A stretch of 5,531 nucleotides of DNA, from the NCBI GenBank assembly GCA_937896305.1, contig CALBND010000096.1, forward strand, positions 1 to 5,531. The letters run 5' to 3'. The notes beneath the pieces were generated by a model. It ran no database searches. It worked only from the letters and a program-made list of their open reading frames with translations, and had not been told where the DNA came from. The translations under genes were made by a program, and so were the position numbers. This document shows positions 1 through 5,531 of the stretch, piece by piece. This DNA is from an uncultured Actinomycetes bacterium. GTDB lineage: Bacteria > Actinomycetota > Actinomycetes > S36-B12 > UBA5976. The first letter of the stretch is position 1. Each line of letters opens with the position of its first letter.

Positions 1-18
1 TTTTAACTAGAGTTAAAA
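1..18. repeat. Perfect AT-rich inverted repeat downstream of dnaE
   Basis: Arms TTTTAACT and AGTTAAAA of 8 nt are separated by 2 nt (or 7-bp arms around a 4-nt loop), beginning about 10 nt after the dnaE stop codon. The position suits a transcription terminator for the minus-strand genes, but the stem has only one or two G-C pairs, and any T-run after it on the minus strand would fall outside the window. It could also be a bidirectional signal or chance. Confidence 0.35.
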
Positions 19-28
19 TAAGTCCAAA

Positions 29-3000
29 TTAAGCAACTGAACTTGGACCGAGTAGGGCTTTAAGTTCCCCAAATAAAGCGGATGTCGGTTCCACTCTTAG
101 TTTTTCATCAATTTTCATCACAGTTGTCTTTTCCCCATTAACTAAATGTAAATGAACTTCAACAGTTCCAGGATGGGTTTGTAACACAGATTTAATTGAA
201 TCAACAACTGGAGGGGTACACCTAATCATCGGAATTTTCACCACTACTGGACCTGTTCGTTGTTGATTTAAATCTGGCACGGCAAAATCTAGTGCCACTA
301 ATTTAGGACTTTCTTCTTCTCGAGCATCAATTTTTGCTTTAACAACTAAAATTGCATCGTCATGAATCATGGTAGAAACATTTGCATAAGTTTGAGAGAA
401 CACCATTAAATCAACGGCTCCGGCTAAATCTTCAAGTGTGACAATGGCCCATGAAGCTCCTTGCTTGGTAACTTTTCTTTGAATATTTGTTATTAATCCA
501 GCAACTGTGACAATGTCTCCATCGTTTTTAGTTCCATGAGATATGTCTTCCATGCTGGTGTCTGCAAACCTGGAAAGTAAATGCTCAATTCCTAATAGTG
601 GATGGTCACTGACATAGAGTCCTAACATTTCTCTTTCAAAGTTCAAAAGTATTGCTTTTTCCCATTCTCCATCAGGAATTGTAATTTCGTTACCAATAAT
701 TGAAACCTGTTGGGCATCTCCTGATCCAAATAGATCATATTGACCAATAGCTTCAGCGCGCTTAGATTCAGCTGCGCTTTCAACTGCTTCTATGTGAATG
801 CTCAATAAACCTTTTCGTGAATGGGTCATTGAATCAAATGCGCCAGCTTTAATTAATGATTCGATAACTCTCTTACTACATACCGACGCATCAACTTTTT
901 TAAGAAAATCGAAGAAATCATTAAATTTGCCAGTCTTCACACGAGAACTTATCAGCGCATCAACTACATTTTCCCCAACATTTTTAATAGCAGAAAGTCC
1001 AAATCTAATATCTTGACCTATGGGAGCAAATTCGCTTAAGGATTCATTAACATCAGGAGGTAGAACTTTTATTCCCATTCTTCGACATTCATTCAAATAA
1101 ATAGCTAACTTGTCTCGATCATCTTTCACACTGGATAGCAGTGCAGCCATATATTCTGCTGGGAAATTAGCTTTTAAAAATGCTGTCCAATATGAAACTA
1201 AACCATATCCAGCTGTGTGTGCTCTGTTAAATGCATAATCAGAGAATGGAACTAAAGTTTCCCATAAAGTTTTGATTGCATCTTCAGAGAATTTATTAGC
1301 ACGCATGCCATCTCTAAATGGGATAAATTCTTGGTCAAGAATTTCTTTCTTCTTCTTACCCATAGCCCGTCGTAACAAATCTGCTTTACCAAGTGAATAG
1401 TCTGCAACTTTTTGAGCAATAGCCATTACTTGTTCCTGATAAACGATTAGTCCGTAAGTATCAGACAAAATCTCATCTAAGGGTTTGGCTAATTCTTCAT
1501 GGATCGGAACTACTTTTGCTCTACCGTTTTTTCGATCTGCATAATCATTATGAGCATTTACTCCCATTGGTCCTGGTCTATAAAGTGCCAAAACTGCTGA
1601 GATGTGTTCGAAATTATCTGGCTGCATTGACCTTAAAAGAGCTCGCATCGGAGCACCATCTAGTTGGAATACCCCTAAAGTGTCTCCCCTACTTAGTAAT
1701 TCGTAAGTATTTTTATCAGTTAATTCTAAATCTTCTAAAACTATTTTCGTGTTCTTGTTTCGCTCCATGTGACTTAGGCAGGCATCTAATACAGTTAAGT
1801 TTCTAAGTCCTAGAAAATCCATTTTCAATAAACCAAGAGATTCACAAGCTCCCATGTCAAACTGCGTGATTATGGCTCCATCTTGTTCACGTTTCCAAAG
1901 TGGAACGACATCAATTAAAGGTTCCCGACACAAAATCACACCTGCAGCATGAACACCAGGTTGTCGTCTCAGTCCTTCTAGTCCTGTTGCTGTGTCAATA
2001 ATTTTCTTTGCATCAGGATCGGCCTTGTAAAGATTTCTAAATTCACTCGCCTCTTTATATCTATCATCTGTCTTATCAAAAATTGAAGCTAAAGACATAT
2101 CTTTACCAACAACTGGAGGTGGGATAAGTTTGGTGATTTTATCTGAAACAGCAAATGGATAACCTAAAACTCGTGCCGAGTCTTTAATGGCAGCTTTAGC
2201 CTTAATGGTTCCGTAGGTAATAATTTGGGCAACGTGATCAGAGCCATATTTTGTAGTCGCATATTTAATCATGTCGGAACGTTTACGTTCATCAAAATCA
2301 ATATCAATATCAGGTAGGGAAATACGTTCCGGGTTTAGAAATCTTTCAAACAACAATCCATGTTTTAAAGGATCTAATTCAGTGATACCTAAAGCAAAAG
2401 CAACAACAGATCCACCAGCGGAACCTCGACCTGGACCTACTCTGATTAAACTTTCTTTGGCATACCTAACTAAATCTGCTACCACGAGAAAATAGCTAGG
2501 AAAACCCATCTGATTAATAACATTTATTTCATATTCAGCTTGTTTCATATGTGAAGCTGGAACATTGTTTTTAAAACGTTTTAATAAACCAAGATTAACT
2601 TCTTTAGCTAACCAAGTTTCTTCTGTTTCCCCTTCTGGCACGCTAAAACTTGGCATCAAGTTTGCACCTTCAGTGAAAGAAACATCGCATCTTTCAGCTA
2701 TTAATAAAGTGTTATCGCACGCCTCTGGATAGTCTTTCCACAATTCTCGCATTTGTGCAGGTGATTTTAAATAGAAATCTTGGGCATCAAATTTAAATCG
2801 ATTGGGATCACTCAAAGTCGTTCTGGTACCCACACAAAGTAGAACTTCATGAGAGGCAGCATCTTCGGCGAACGTGTAATGCAAATCATTAGTGGCCACT
2901 AGTGGAATATTTAAATCCTTAGCTATTTTTAGTAACCCAGGTCTAGTTCTTTTCTCGATCTCAAGTCCATGTTCCATTAGTTCACAAAAGTAATTTTCTT

Positions 3001-3562
3001 TACCAAAAACTTCTTGCATAGTTGCAGCTACTTCACGAGCCTTCTTCTCATCTCCTACTTGTAGCCAGCGATTTACTTCACCTGACGGACACCCCGTAGT
3101 TGCAATAATTCCTTTTCCGTATTTTTGTAATAACTCGTAATCAAATCTTGGTTTATAGTAATGACCTTCAATGCTTGCAAGGGAAGAAATTCTAAATAAA
3201 TTATGCATTGCTTCAGTATTTGTTGCCCACATTGTTATATGTGTGTAAGGAGATTTACCTCTGCCAAATTCTTGATCCTCTCCAGAGCTTTGCCCACCAA
3301 AGTCCAACATCTCTCGAGATTTTCTGCCATTAGGGGCGTAATAGCCTTCTATGCCAATAATTGGCTTTACCCCTTGTTCTTTTGCTTGCTTATAAAAATC
3401 AAAAGCACCGTAAAGATTTCCATGATCGGTAATTGCAATAGCTGGCATTCCTAATCGGTTGGCTTCAGCCATCAAAGGTTTTAATCTGGCAGCGCCATCA
3501 AGCATTGAATATTCAGTGTGATTGTGTAGATGAACGAAAGAATCACGATTGGACATAGCCAA
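29..3562 (-). CDS. dnaE: DNA polymerase III subunit alpha (replicative, with PHP domain)
   Basis: Catalytic subunit of the replicative DNA polymerase, which synthesises DNA at the fork while bound to the sliding clamp. The 1177 residues match the usual DnaE1 length of about 1160-1190. Visible in order: a PHP domain (about 9-290) with candidate metal ligands H11, H13, D22, H47, E72, H108, C158, D226 and H228; the polymerase core with GPGRGSAGGS (376-385), catalytic aspartates D420 and D422 in PDIDIDFDER, and D582 in KMDFLGLRNLT; a helix-hairpin-helix element around SAIKNVGENVV (858-867); a clamp-binding motif QYDLF (941-945); and an OB fold (about 1015-1095). The start is TTG at 3562, placed 7 nt after AAAGGA. 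An ATG two codons later is possible but lies 13 nt from that site. The stop is TAA. The protein looks intact, with no intein or frameshift. The complete PHP site suggests built-in 3'-5' proofreading, as shown for mycobacterial DnaE1; that activity is inferred here. Confidence 0.98.
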   Translation of the reverse strand: MAMSNRDSFVHLHNHTEYSMLDGAARLKPLMAEANRLGMPAIAITDHGNLYGAFDFYKQAKEQGVKPIIGIEGYYAPNGRKSREMLDFGGQSSGEDQEFGRGKSPYTHITMWATNTEAMHNLFRISSLASIEGHYYKPRFDYELLQKYGKGIIATTGCPSGEVNRWLQVGDEKKAREVAATMQEVFGKENYFCELMEHGLEIEKRTRPGLLKIAKDLNIPLVATNDLHYTFAEDAASHEVLLCVGTRTTLSDPNRFKFDAQDFYLKSPAQMRELWKDYPEACDNTLLIAERCDVSFTEGANLMPSFSVPEGETEETWLAKEVNLGLLKRFKNNVPASHMKQAEYEINVINQMGFPSYFLVVADLVRYAKESLIRVGPGRGSAGGSVVAFALGITELDPLKHGLLFERFLNPERISLPDIDIDFDERKRSDMIKYATTKYGSDHVAQIITYGTIKAKAAIKDSARVLGYPFAVSDKITKLIPPPVVGKDMSLASIFDKTDDRYKEASEFRNLYKADPDAKKIIDTATGLEGLRRQPGVHAAGVILCREPLIDVVPLWKREQDGAIITQFDMGACESLGLLKMDFLGLRNLTVLDACLSHMERNKNTKIVLEDLELTDKNTYELLSRGDTLGVFQLDGAPMRALLRSMQPDNFEHISAVLALYRPGPMGVNAHNDYADRKNGRAKVVPIHEELAKPLDEILSDTYGLIVYQEQVMAIAQKVADYSLGKADLLRRAMGKKKKEILDQEFIPFRDGMRANKFSEDAIKTLWETLVPFSDYAFNRAHTAGYGLVSYWTAFLKANFPAEYMAALLSSVKDDRDKLAIYLNECRRMGIKVLPPDVNESLSEFAPIGQDIRFGLSAIKNVGENVVDALISSRVKTGKFNDFFDFLKKVDASVCSKRVIESLIKAGAFDSMTHSRKGLLSIHIEAVESAAESKRAEAIGQYDLFGSGDAQQVSIIGNEITIPDGEWEKAILLNFEREMLGLYVSDHPLLGIEHLLSRFADTSMEDISHGTKNDGDIVTVAGLITNIQRKVTKQGASWAIVTLEDLAGAVDLMVFSQTYANVSTMIHDDAILVVKAKIDAREEESPKLVALDFAVPDLNQQRTGPVVVKIPMIRCTPPVVDSIKSVLQTHPGTVEVHLHLVNGEKTTVMKIDEKLRVEPTSALFGELKALLGPSSVA

Positions 3563-3569
3563 TTAGAGG

Positions 3570-3575
3570 TCCTTT
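3570..3575 (-). promoter_or_regulatory. Shine-Dalgarno site of dnaE, supporting the TTG start
   Basis: On the minus strand this reads AAAGGA, followed by the 7-nt spacer CCTCTAA and then TTG at 3562. The spacing is good for TTG and long (13 nt) for the in-frame ATG at 3556. The site therefore favours TTG, though only two residues are at stake. Confidence 0.7.
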
Positions 3576-3603
3576 CGAGATAGTGCTTCAGGGGGAAGGA
3601 TTG

Positions 3604-3633
3604 ATACTACTAATTTAGTTAAATTCATCCCAA
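3604..3633 (-). promoter_or_regulatory. Candidate dnaE promoter in the rluD-dnaE gap
   Basis: On the minus strand TTGGGA (3633-3628) is followed by an 18-nt spacer and TAGTAT (3609-3604). This fits TTGACA at 4 of 6 and the actinobacterial -10 pattern TAnnnT. Transcription would begin near 3597, giving a leader of about 35 nt that includes the dnaE Shine-Dalgarno site. It would let dnaE be expressed separately from lspA-rluD. Such matches are common by chance in AT-rich DNA, so confidence is modest. Confidence 0.4.
3612..3625. repeat. Small perfect inverted repeat inside the rluD-dnaE gap
   Basis: AATTTA and TAAATT arms of 6 nt are separated by 2 nt. All pairs are A-T, so an RNA hairpin would be very weak, and no T-run follows it on the minus strand, so it is not a convincing terminator. 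It lies within the spacer of the candidate dnaE promoter and could be chance or a binding site; nothing in the sequence decides this. Confidence 0.3.
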
Positions 3634-3636
3634 TAT

Positions 3637-4560
3637 TTAGCTATACGCATCGGCGATGCGACTAAGACTTGTTACTAAATCAGCGGGATAGGTTGAATCA
3701 AAGGTCATTTCTTGACCAGTACGAGGATGTCGAAATGTTAACTGTGTGGCATGAAGCCATTGGCGATGCAAATCTAATTTTGCTGCCAAGGATGGATCTG
3801 CCCCATACATGGAATCACCGACACAAGGATGCTTGATTGCACTCATATGAACTCTAATTTGATGTGTTCTTCCAGTTTCTAATTCAATTTTCAGTAACGA
3901 AGCATATGCAAAAGCATCTAGGGTTTCATAATGGGTGATGCTATCTTTTCCTCCAGCAACAACAGCATATTTATAATTTTCTTGTGGATGCCTATCAATT
4001 GGTGCATCGATTGTTCCTTTTGAAGGATCGGGATGGCCTTGCACTAAAGTATGGTAAATCTTTTTAATTGTTCTATTTCGAAATTGATCTTTTAAGTCTT
4101 CGTAAGCTATTTCACTTTTTGCAACAACCATTACTCCACTTGTTCCAACATCTAGTCGGTGTACAACTCCTTGTCTTTCTGGTGCCCCACTTGTTGAAAT
4201 TCTGTGACCTAAGGCTTCCAGCGAAGCCGTGACAGTTGGGCCTTCCCAACCTGGACTTGGATGAACAGCAACTCCAACGGGTTTATCAATTACCACAACA
4301 TCTTCATCTGCATAAATTATTGGAATTTGAGTTATTTGATCTTTAGGATTTATGGCCGCTTTAACAACTGGGTTATAAACGACATTGTCACCAGTTGTTA
4401 CCCGATGAGACTTAAGAGCCAATTTATTATTTACTAAAACTGAACCAACTTCAATATCTGCAGCAACCTTAGTTCTTGATAACTCAAAAGCAGTAGATAA
4501 CAATGCATCAAGCCTTGATCCATCTTGATTTTCATCAACGATTAATGAATATTCACCCAT
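3637..4560 (-). CDS. rluD: RluA/RluD-family 23S rRNA pseudouridine synthase
   Basis: Isomerises uridines to pseudouridine in RNA, most likely in 23S rRNA helix 69 as E. coli RluD does (U1911, U1915, U1917). The 307 residues are normal for the family. An N-terminal S4-like RNA-binding region spans about 14-75 (GSRLDALLS onward). The catalytic domain follows, with DKPVGVAVHP (92-101), the signature VHRLDVGTSGVMVVAK (133-148) carrying the catalytic aspartate D137, ETGRTHQIRVHM (228-239), and the closing QWLHA (267-271). The ATG overlaps the lspA stop by one base (TAATG) and has AGAAGG 7 nt upstream, so translation is probably coupled to lspA. The rluD family next to lspA is a widespread arrangement. 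The exact rRNA target (RluD-like or RluC-like specificity) cannot be read from sequence alone, so the symbol is a family-level assignment. Confidence 0.93.
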   Translation of the reverse strand: MGEYSLIVDENQDGSRLDALLSTAFELSRTKVAADIEVGSVLVNNKLALKSHRVTTGDNVVYNPVVKAAINPKDQITQIPIIYADEDVVVIDKPVGVAVHPSPGWEGPTVTASLEALGHRISTSGAPERQGVVHRLDVGTSGVMVVAKSEIAYEDLKDQFRNRTIKKIYHTLVQGHPDPSKGTIDAPIDRHPQENYKYAVVAGGKDSITHYETLDAFAYASLLKIELETGRTHQIRVHMSAIKHPCVGDSMYGADPSLAAKLDLHRQWLHATQLTFRHPRTGQEMTFDSTYPADLVTSLSRIADAYS

Positions 4561-5075
4561 TAAGAAACCTTCTTTTCAAATGGATCTTTACCTAATAGTG
4601 TCATGATCGCAATTACTACAGCTGAAATACTCACTGCCATATCTGCGACATTAAATATTGCCCAATATGGGATTTGCAAGAAATCCACGACCTCTCCTCT
4701 AAATATTGAAGGTGCCCTAAAAATTCGGTCCAGTAAATTTCCTATGGCCCCACCCAAAATTGCTCCTAGGCCTAGGGCCCACCACATATTTATAATTCTC
4801 TTGCTCGTTCTCCATATATATAGTGAAATTATTATCGCAAGAGCTGAGAGAAGATATGTAGAATTTGAACCCAAACTAAAGGCAGCACCTGGATTTCTGA
4901 TCAAATTTAACTGAAGAATTGGGCCAACACTTTCGCCAAAAAAGGCTGGAATTAGAACAATAGGATTTCCGGGTTTGAGTAAGTAGACAACTATGTTTTT
5001 AGTTATCAAATCAAGTATCACAATTAGAATTGCAATCTGAAGCATTATTACTTGTAATTTAGTGAGACTCTTCAC
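4560..5075 (-). CDS. lspA: Lipoprotein signal peptidase (signal peptidase II)
   Basis: Integral inner-membrane aspartyl protease that removes the signal peptide from diacylglyceryl-modified prolipoproteins, acting after Lgt. The 171 residues are typical of the family. All conserved blocks are visible: D22 and K26 in the first membrane segment (DLITK), NLIRNPGAAFS (57-67), GGAIGNLLDR (108-117) with catalytic D116, and VVDF...YWAIFNVADMAVS (129-149) with catalytic D145. Four membrane segments fit at about 8-30, 73-89, 98-116 and 137-161. The start is GTG at 5075. The upstream in-frame codons contain no ATG, GTG or TTG before a TAG stop, and the next candidate is ATG at residue 11, inside the first membrane helix. 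No Shine-Dalgarno sequence sits at a usable distance from the GTG, while a TAnnnT hexamer ends 7 nt before it, which suggests a leaderless mRNA. It is first in a minus-strand run with rluD and dnaE. Confidence 0.96.
   Translation of the reverse strand: MKSLTKLQVIMLQIAILIVILDLITKNIVVYLLKPGNPIVLIPAFFGESVGPILQLNLIRNPGAAFSLGSNSTYLLSALAIIISLYIWRTSKRIINMWWALGLGAILGGAIGNLLDRIFRAPSIFRGEVVDFLQIPYWAIFNVADMAVSISAVVIAIMTLLGKDPFEKKVS
4568..4573 (-). promoter_or_regulatory. Shine-Dalgarno site of the pseudouridine synthase gene, inside the end of lspA
   Basis: On the minus strand AGAAGG lies within the last codons of lspA, 7 nt before the ATG at 4560. Together with the TAATG stop-start overlap it supports both the chosen start and re-initiation by ribosomes finishing lspA. 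Confidence 0.7.
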
Positions 5076-5082
5076 CTTGGGA

Positions 5083-5088
5083 ACACTA
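5083..5088 (-). promoter_or_regulatory. Candidate -10 element of a leaderless lspA transcript
   Basis: On the minus strand this reads TAGTGT, matching TAnnnT, and the GTG start of lspA begins after a further 7 nt. That is the usual -10 to +1 distance, so the first transcribed base could be the G of the start codon. The -35 region at a 17-nt spacing (TTTAGG) is weak, as is common in actinobacterial promoters. A second minus-strand TAnnnT (TAGTTT, 5113-5108) would instead give a leader of about 25-30 nt. Confidence 0.45.
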
Positions 5089-5106
5089 CGCGAGCCTGGC
5101 TTCTCC

Positions 5107-5112
5107 TAAACT
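5107..5112 (+). promoter_or_regulatory. Candidate -10 element for ileS
   Basis: TAAACT fits TAnnnT and would place the ileS transcription start near 5119, with a leader of about 37-40 nt containing the AAAGGGG ribosome site. No recognisable -35 box lies 16-18 nt upstream. Another choice is CATAAT at 5133-5138, which matches TATAAT at 5 of 6 but lacks the important first T. ileS must have a promoter in or near this 80-bp gap unless it starts within lspA, but which site is used is uncertain. Confidence 0.25.
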
Positions 5113-5145
5113 AAGAGAGTCCAACTTCCACACATAATTCATCTC

Positions 5146-5152
5146 AAAGGGG
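5146..5152 (+). promoter_or_regulatory. Shine-Dalgarno site of ileS
   Basis: AAAGGGG pairs with the 16S rRNA 3' end through AAAGG. It is 3 nt from the first ATG (5156) and 6 nt from the second (5159). The spacing makes the second ATG the better candidate start; the proteins differ by one methionine. Confidence 0.65.
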
Positions 5153-5155
5153 CAA

Positions 5156-5531
5156 ATGATGTATCGCGAAGTTCCAAATCGCATCAACCTGCCAGAGATG
5201 GAAAAAGAGGTTTTAGGTCACTGGGAAAAATCTGAAATCTTTCATAAGTCTCTAAATCAACGAGATGAAAATAAACGTTGGGTTTTTTATGAAGGCCCCC
5301 CAACCGCAAACGGCACTCCAGGTGCACATCATGTTGAAGCAAGAGTTTTTAAGGATGTGTTTCCTCGCTTTAAAGCGATGCAAGGTTACTTTGTTCCTCG
5401 CTATGCAGGCTGGGATTGTCACGGCTTACCAGTTGAATTAGCAGTTGAAAAAGAATTAGGTTTCACCGGTAAAACCGACATCGAAAAATTTGGGGTAGCA
5501 GAATTTAATAATAAATGTAGAGAGTCTGTTT
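5156..5531 (+). CDS. ileS: Isoleucyl-tRNA synthetase, N-terminal part (runs off the window)
   Basis: Class I aminoacyl-tRNA synthetase that charges tRNA-Ile. Only the first 125 codons are present and the frame is still open at the right edge. The protein begins MMYREVPNRINLPEMEKEVL. Family marks are WVFYEGPPTANGTPGAHHVEAR (residues 42-63), RFKAMQGY (71-78) and GWDCHGLPVE (85-94), which is the IleRS form of the Rossmann fold start. The signature usually written HxGH appears as GAHH (56-59), so this is the IleRS2 (eukaryote-like) type with its first and third motif positions exchanged. Two ATG codons stand in tandem at 5156 and 5159. AAAGGGG at 5146-5152 lies 3 nt from the first and 6 nt from the second, so the second may be the real start. 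The gene is divergent from lspA. Editing and anticodon-binding domains lie outside the window. Confidence 0.97.
   Translation, partial: MMYREVPNRINLPEMEKEVLGHWEKSEIFHKSLNQRDENKRWVFYEGPPTANGTPGAHHVEARVFKDVFPRFKAMQGYFVPRYAGWDCHGLPVELAVEKELGFTGKTDIEKFGVAEFNNKCRESV

Noticed and set aside
798..1016. Open frame of 72 codons on the plus strand
   Set aside because: It is antisense to the helix-hairpin-helix/C-terminal part of dnaE, has no ribosome site I can see and no recognisable protein; it is a shadow of a strongly conserved gene. The same applies to the plus-strand frames at 1516-1806, 2271-2495, 3203-3454 and, against lspA, 4603-4914.
3233..3340. Glycine/serine-rich stretch of DnaE (residues about 76-107) as a possible insertion
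   Set aside because: Actinobacterial DnaE1 proteins normally have a variable loop here between the E72 and H108 metal ligands; the length is not unusual as far as I can judge.
4765..4776. Perfect 12-bp palindrome CCTAGGCCTAGG
   Set aside because: It lies inside lspA and encodes the Leu-Gly repeat of ALGLGA in the third membrane segment; codon usage for Leu and Gly explains it without a regulatory role.
5076..5155. Possible T-box riboswitch before ileS, as found in many Actinobacteria
   Set aside because: The gap is only 80 nt and contains no recognisable T-box consensus such as AGGGTGG, nor a clear stem I or terminator; the leader from the candidate start is about 40 nt.
1..5531. Novel defence system, mobile element or CRISPR array
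   Set aside because: All but about 180 bp is taken up by four conserved housekeeping genes, with no direct-repeat array, transposase, integrase or unknown gene.

Overview
The window is an ordinary-looking bacterial housekeeping segment holding four genes. Three lie on the minus strand in transcription order: lspA (prolipoprotein signal peptidase), an rluD-family 23S rRNA pseudouridine synthase, and dnaE (replicative DNA polymerase III alpha subunit). The fourth is the 5' end of ileS (isoleucyl-tRNA synthetase) on the plus strand, which runs off the right edge. Almost all the DNA is coding. The gaps are about 28 bp (left edge), 74 bp (rluD-dnaE) and 80 bp (lspA-ileS), so there is no unexplained stretch longer than 300 bp.

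Organism: the DnaE and IleRS sequences and the lspA-rluD-dnaE order near ileS look actinobacterial. The same set lies close together in Mycobacterium and Streptomyces. The base composition is AT-rich with many TTA/AAA/ATT codons, unlike most Actinobacteria. A streamlined low-GC planktonic actinobacterium (for example the freshwater acI/Nanopelagicales type) is my best guess. This is inference from protein flavour, synteny and composition, not a database match.

Layout: positions 1-28 are the DNA just beyond the dnaE stop and hold an AT-rich inverted repeat. Positions 29-3562 (minus) are a complete 1177-residue dnaE with PHP, polymerase, helix-hairpin-helix, clamp-binding and OB-fold parts. Positions 3563-3636 are a short gap with a Shine-Dalgarno site and a plausible dnaE promoter. 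Positions 3637-4560 (minus) are the pseudouridine synthase, whose ATG overlaps the lspA stop by one base (TAATG). Positions 4560-5075 (minus) are lspA with a GTG start. Positions 5076-5155 are a divergent promoter region. From 5156 onward is ileS (plus, partial).

How the genes fit together: lspA and rluD look translationally coupled, and dnaE is probably read through from them as well as from its own promoter. The products act in different processes (lipoprotein maturation at the membrane, 23S rRNA modification, chromosome replication, tRNA-Ile charging), so this is a conserved housekeeping neighbourhood rather than one pathway. I see no mobile element, CRISPR array, RNA gene or defence system. 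The observations most worth checking are the GxHH form of the IleRS signature motif, which bears on mupirocin sensitivity, the complete metal-binding set in the DnaE PHP domain, and a probable leaderless lspA transcript.
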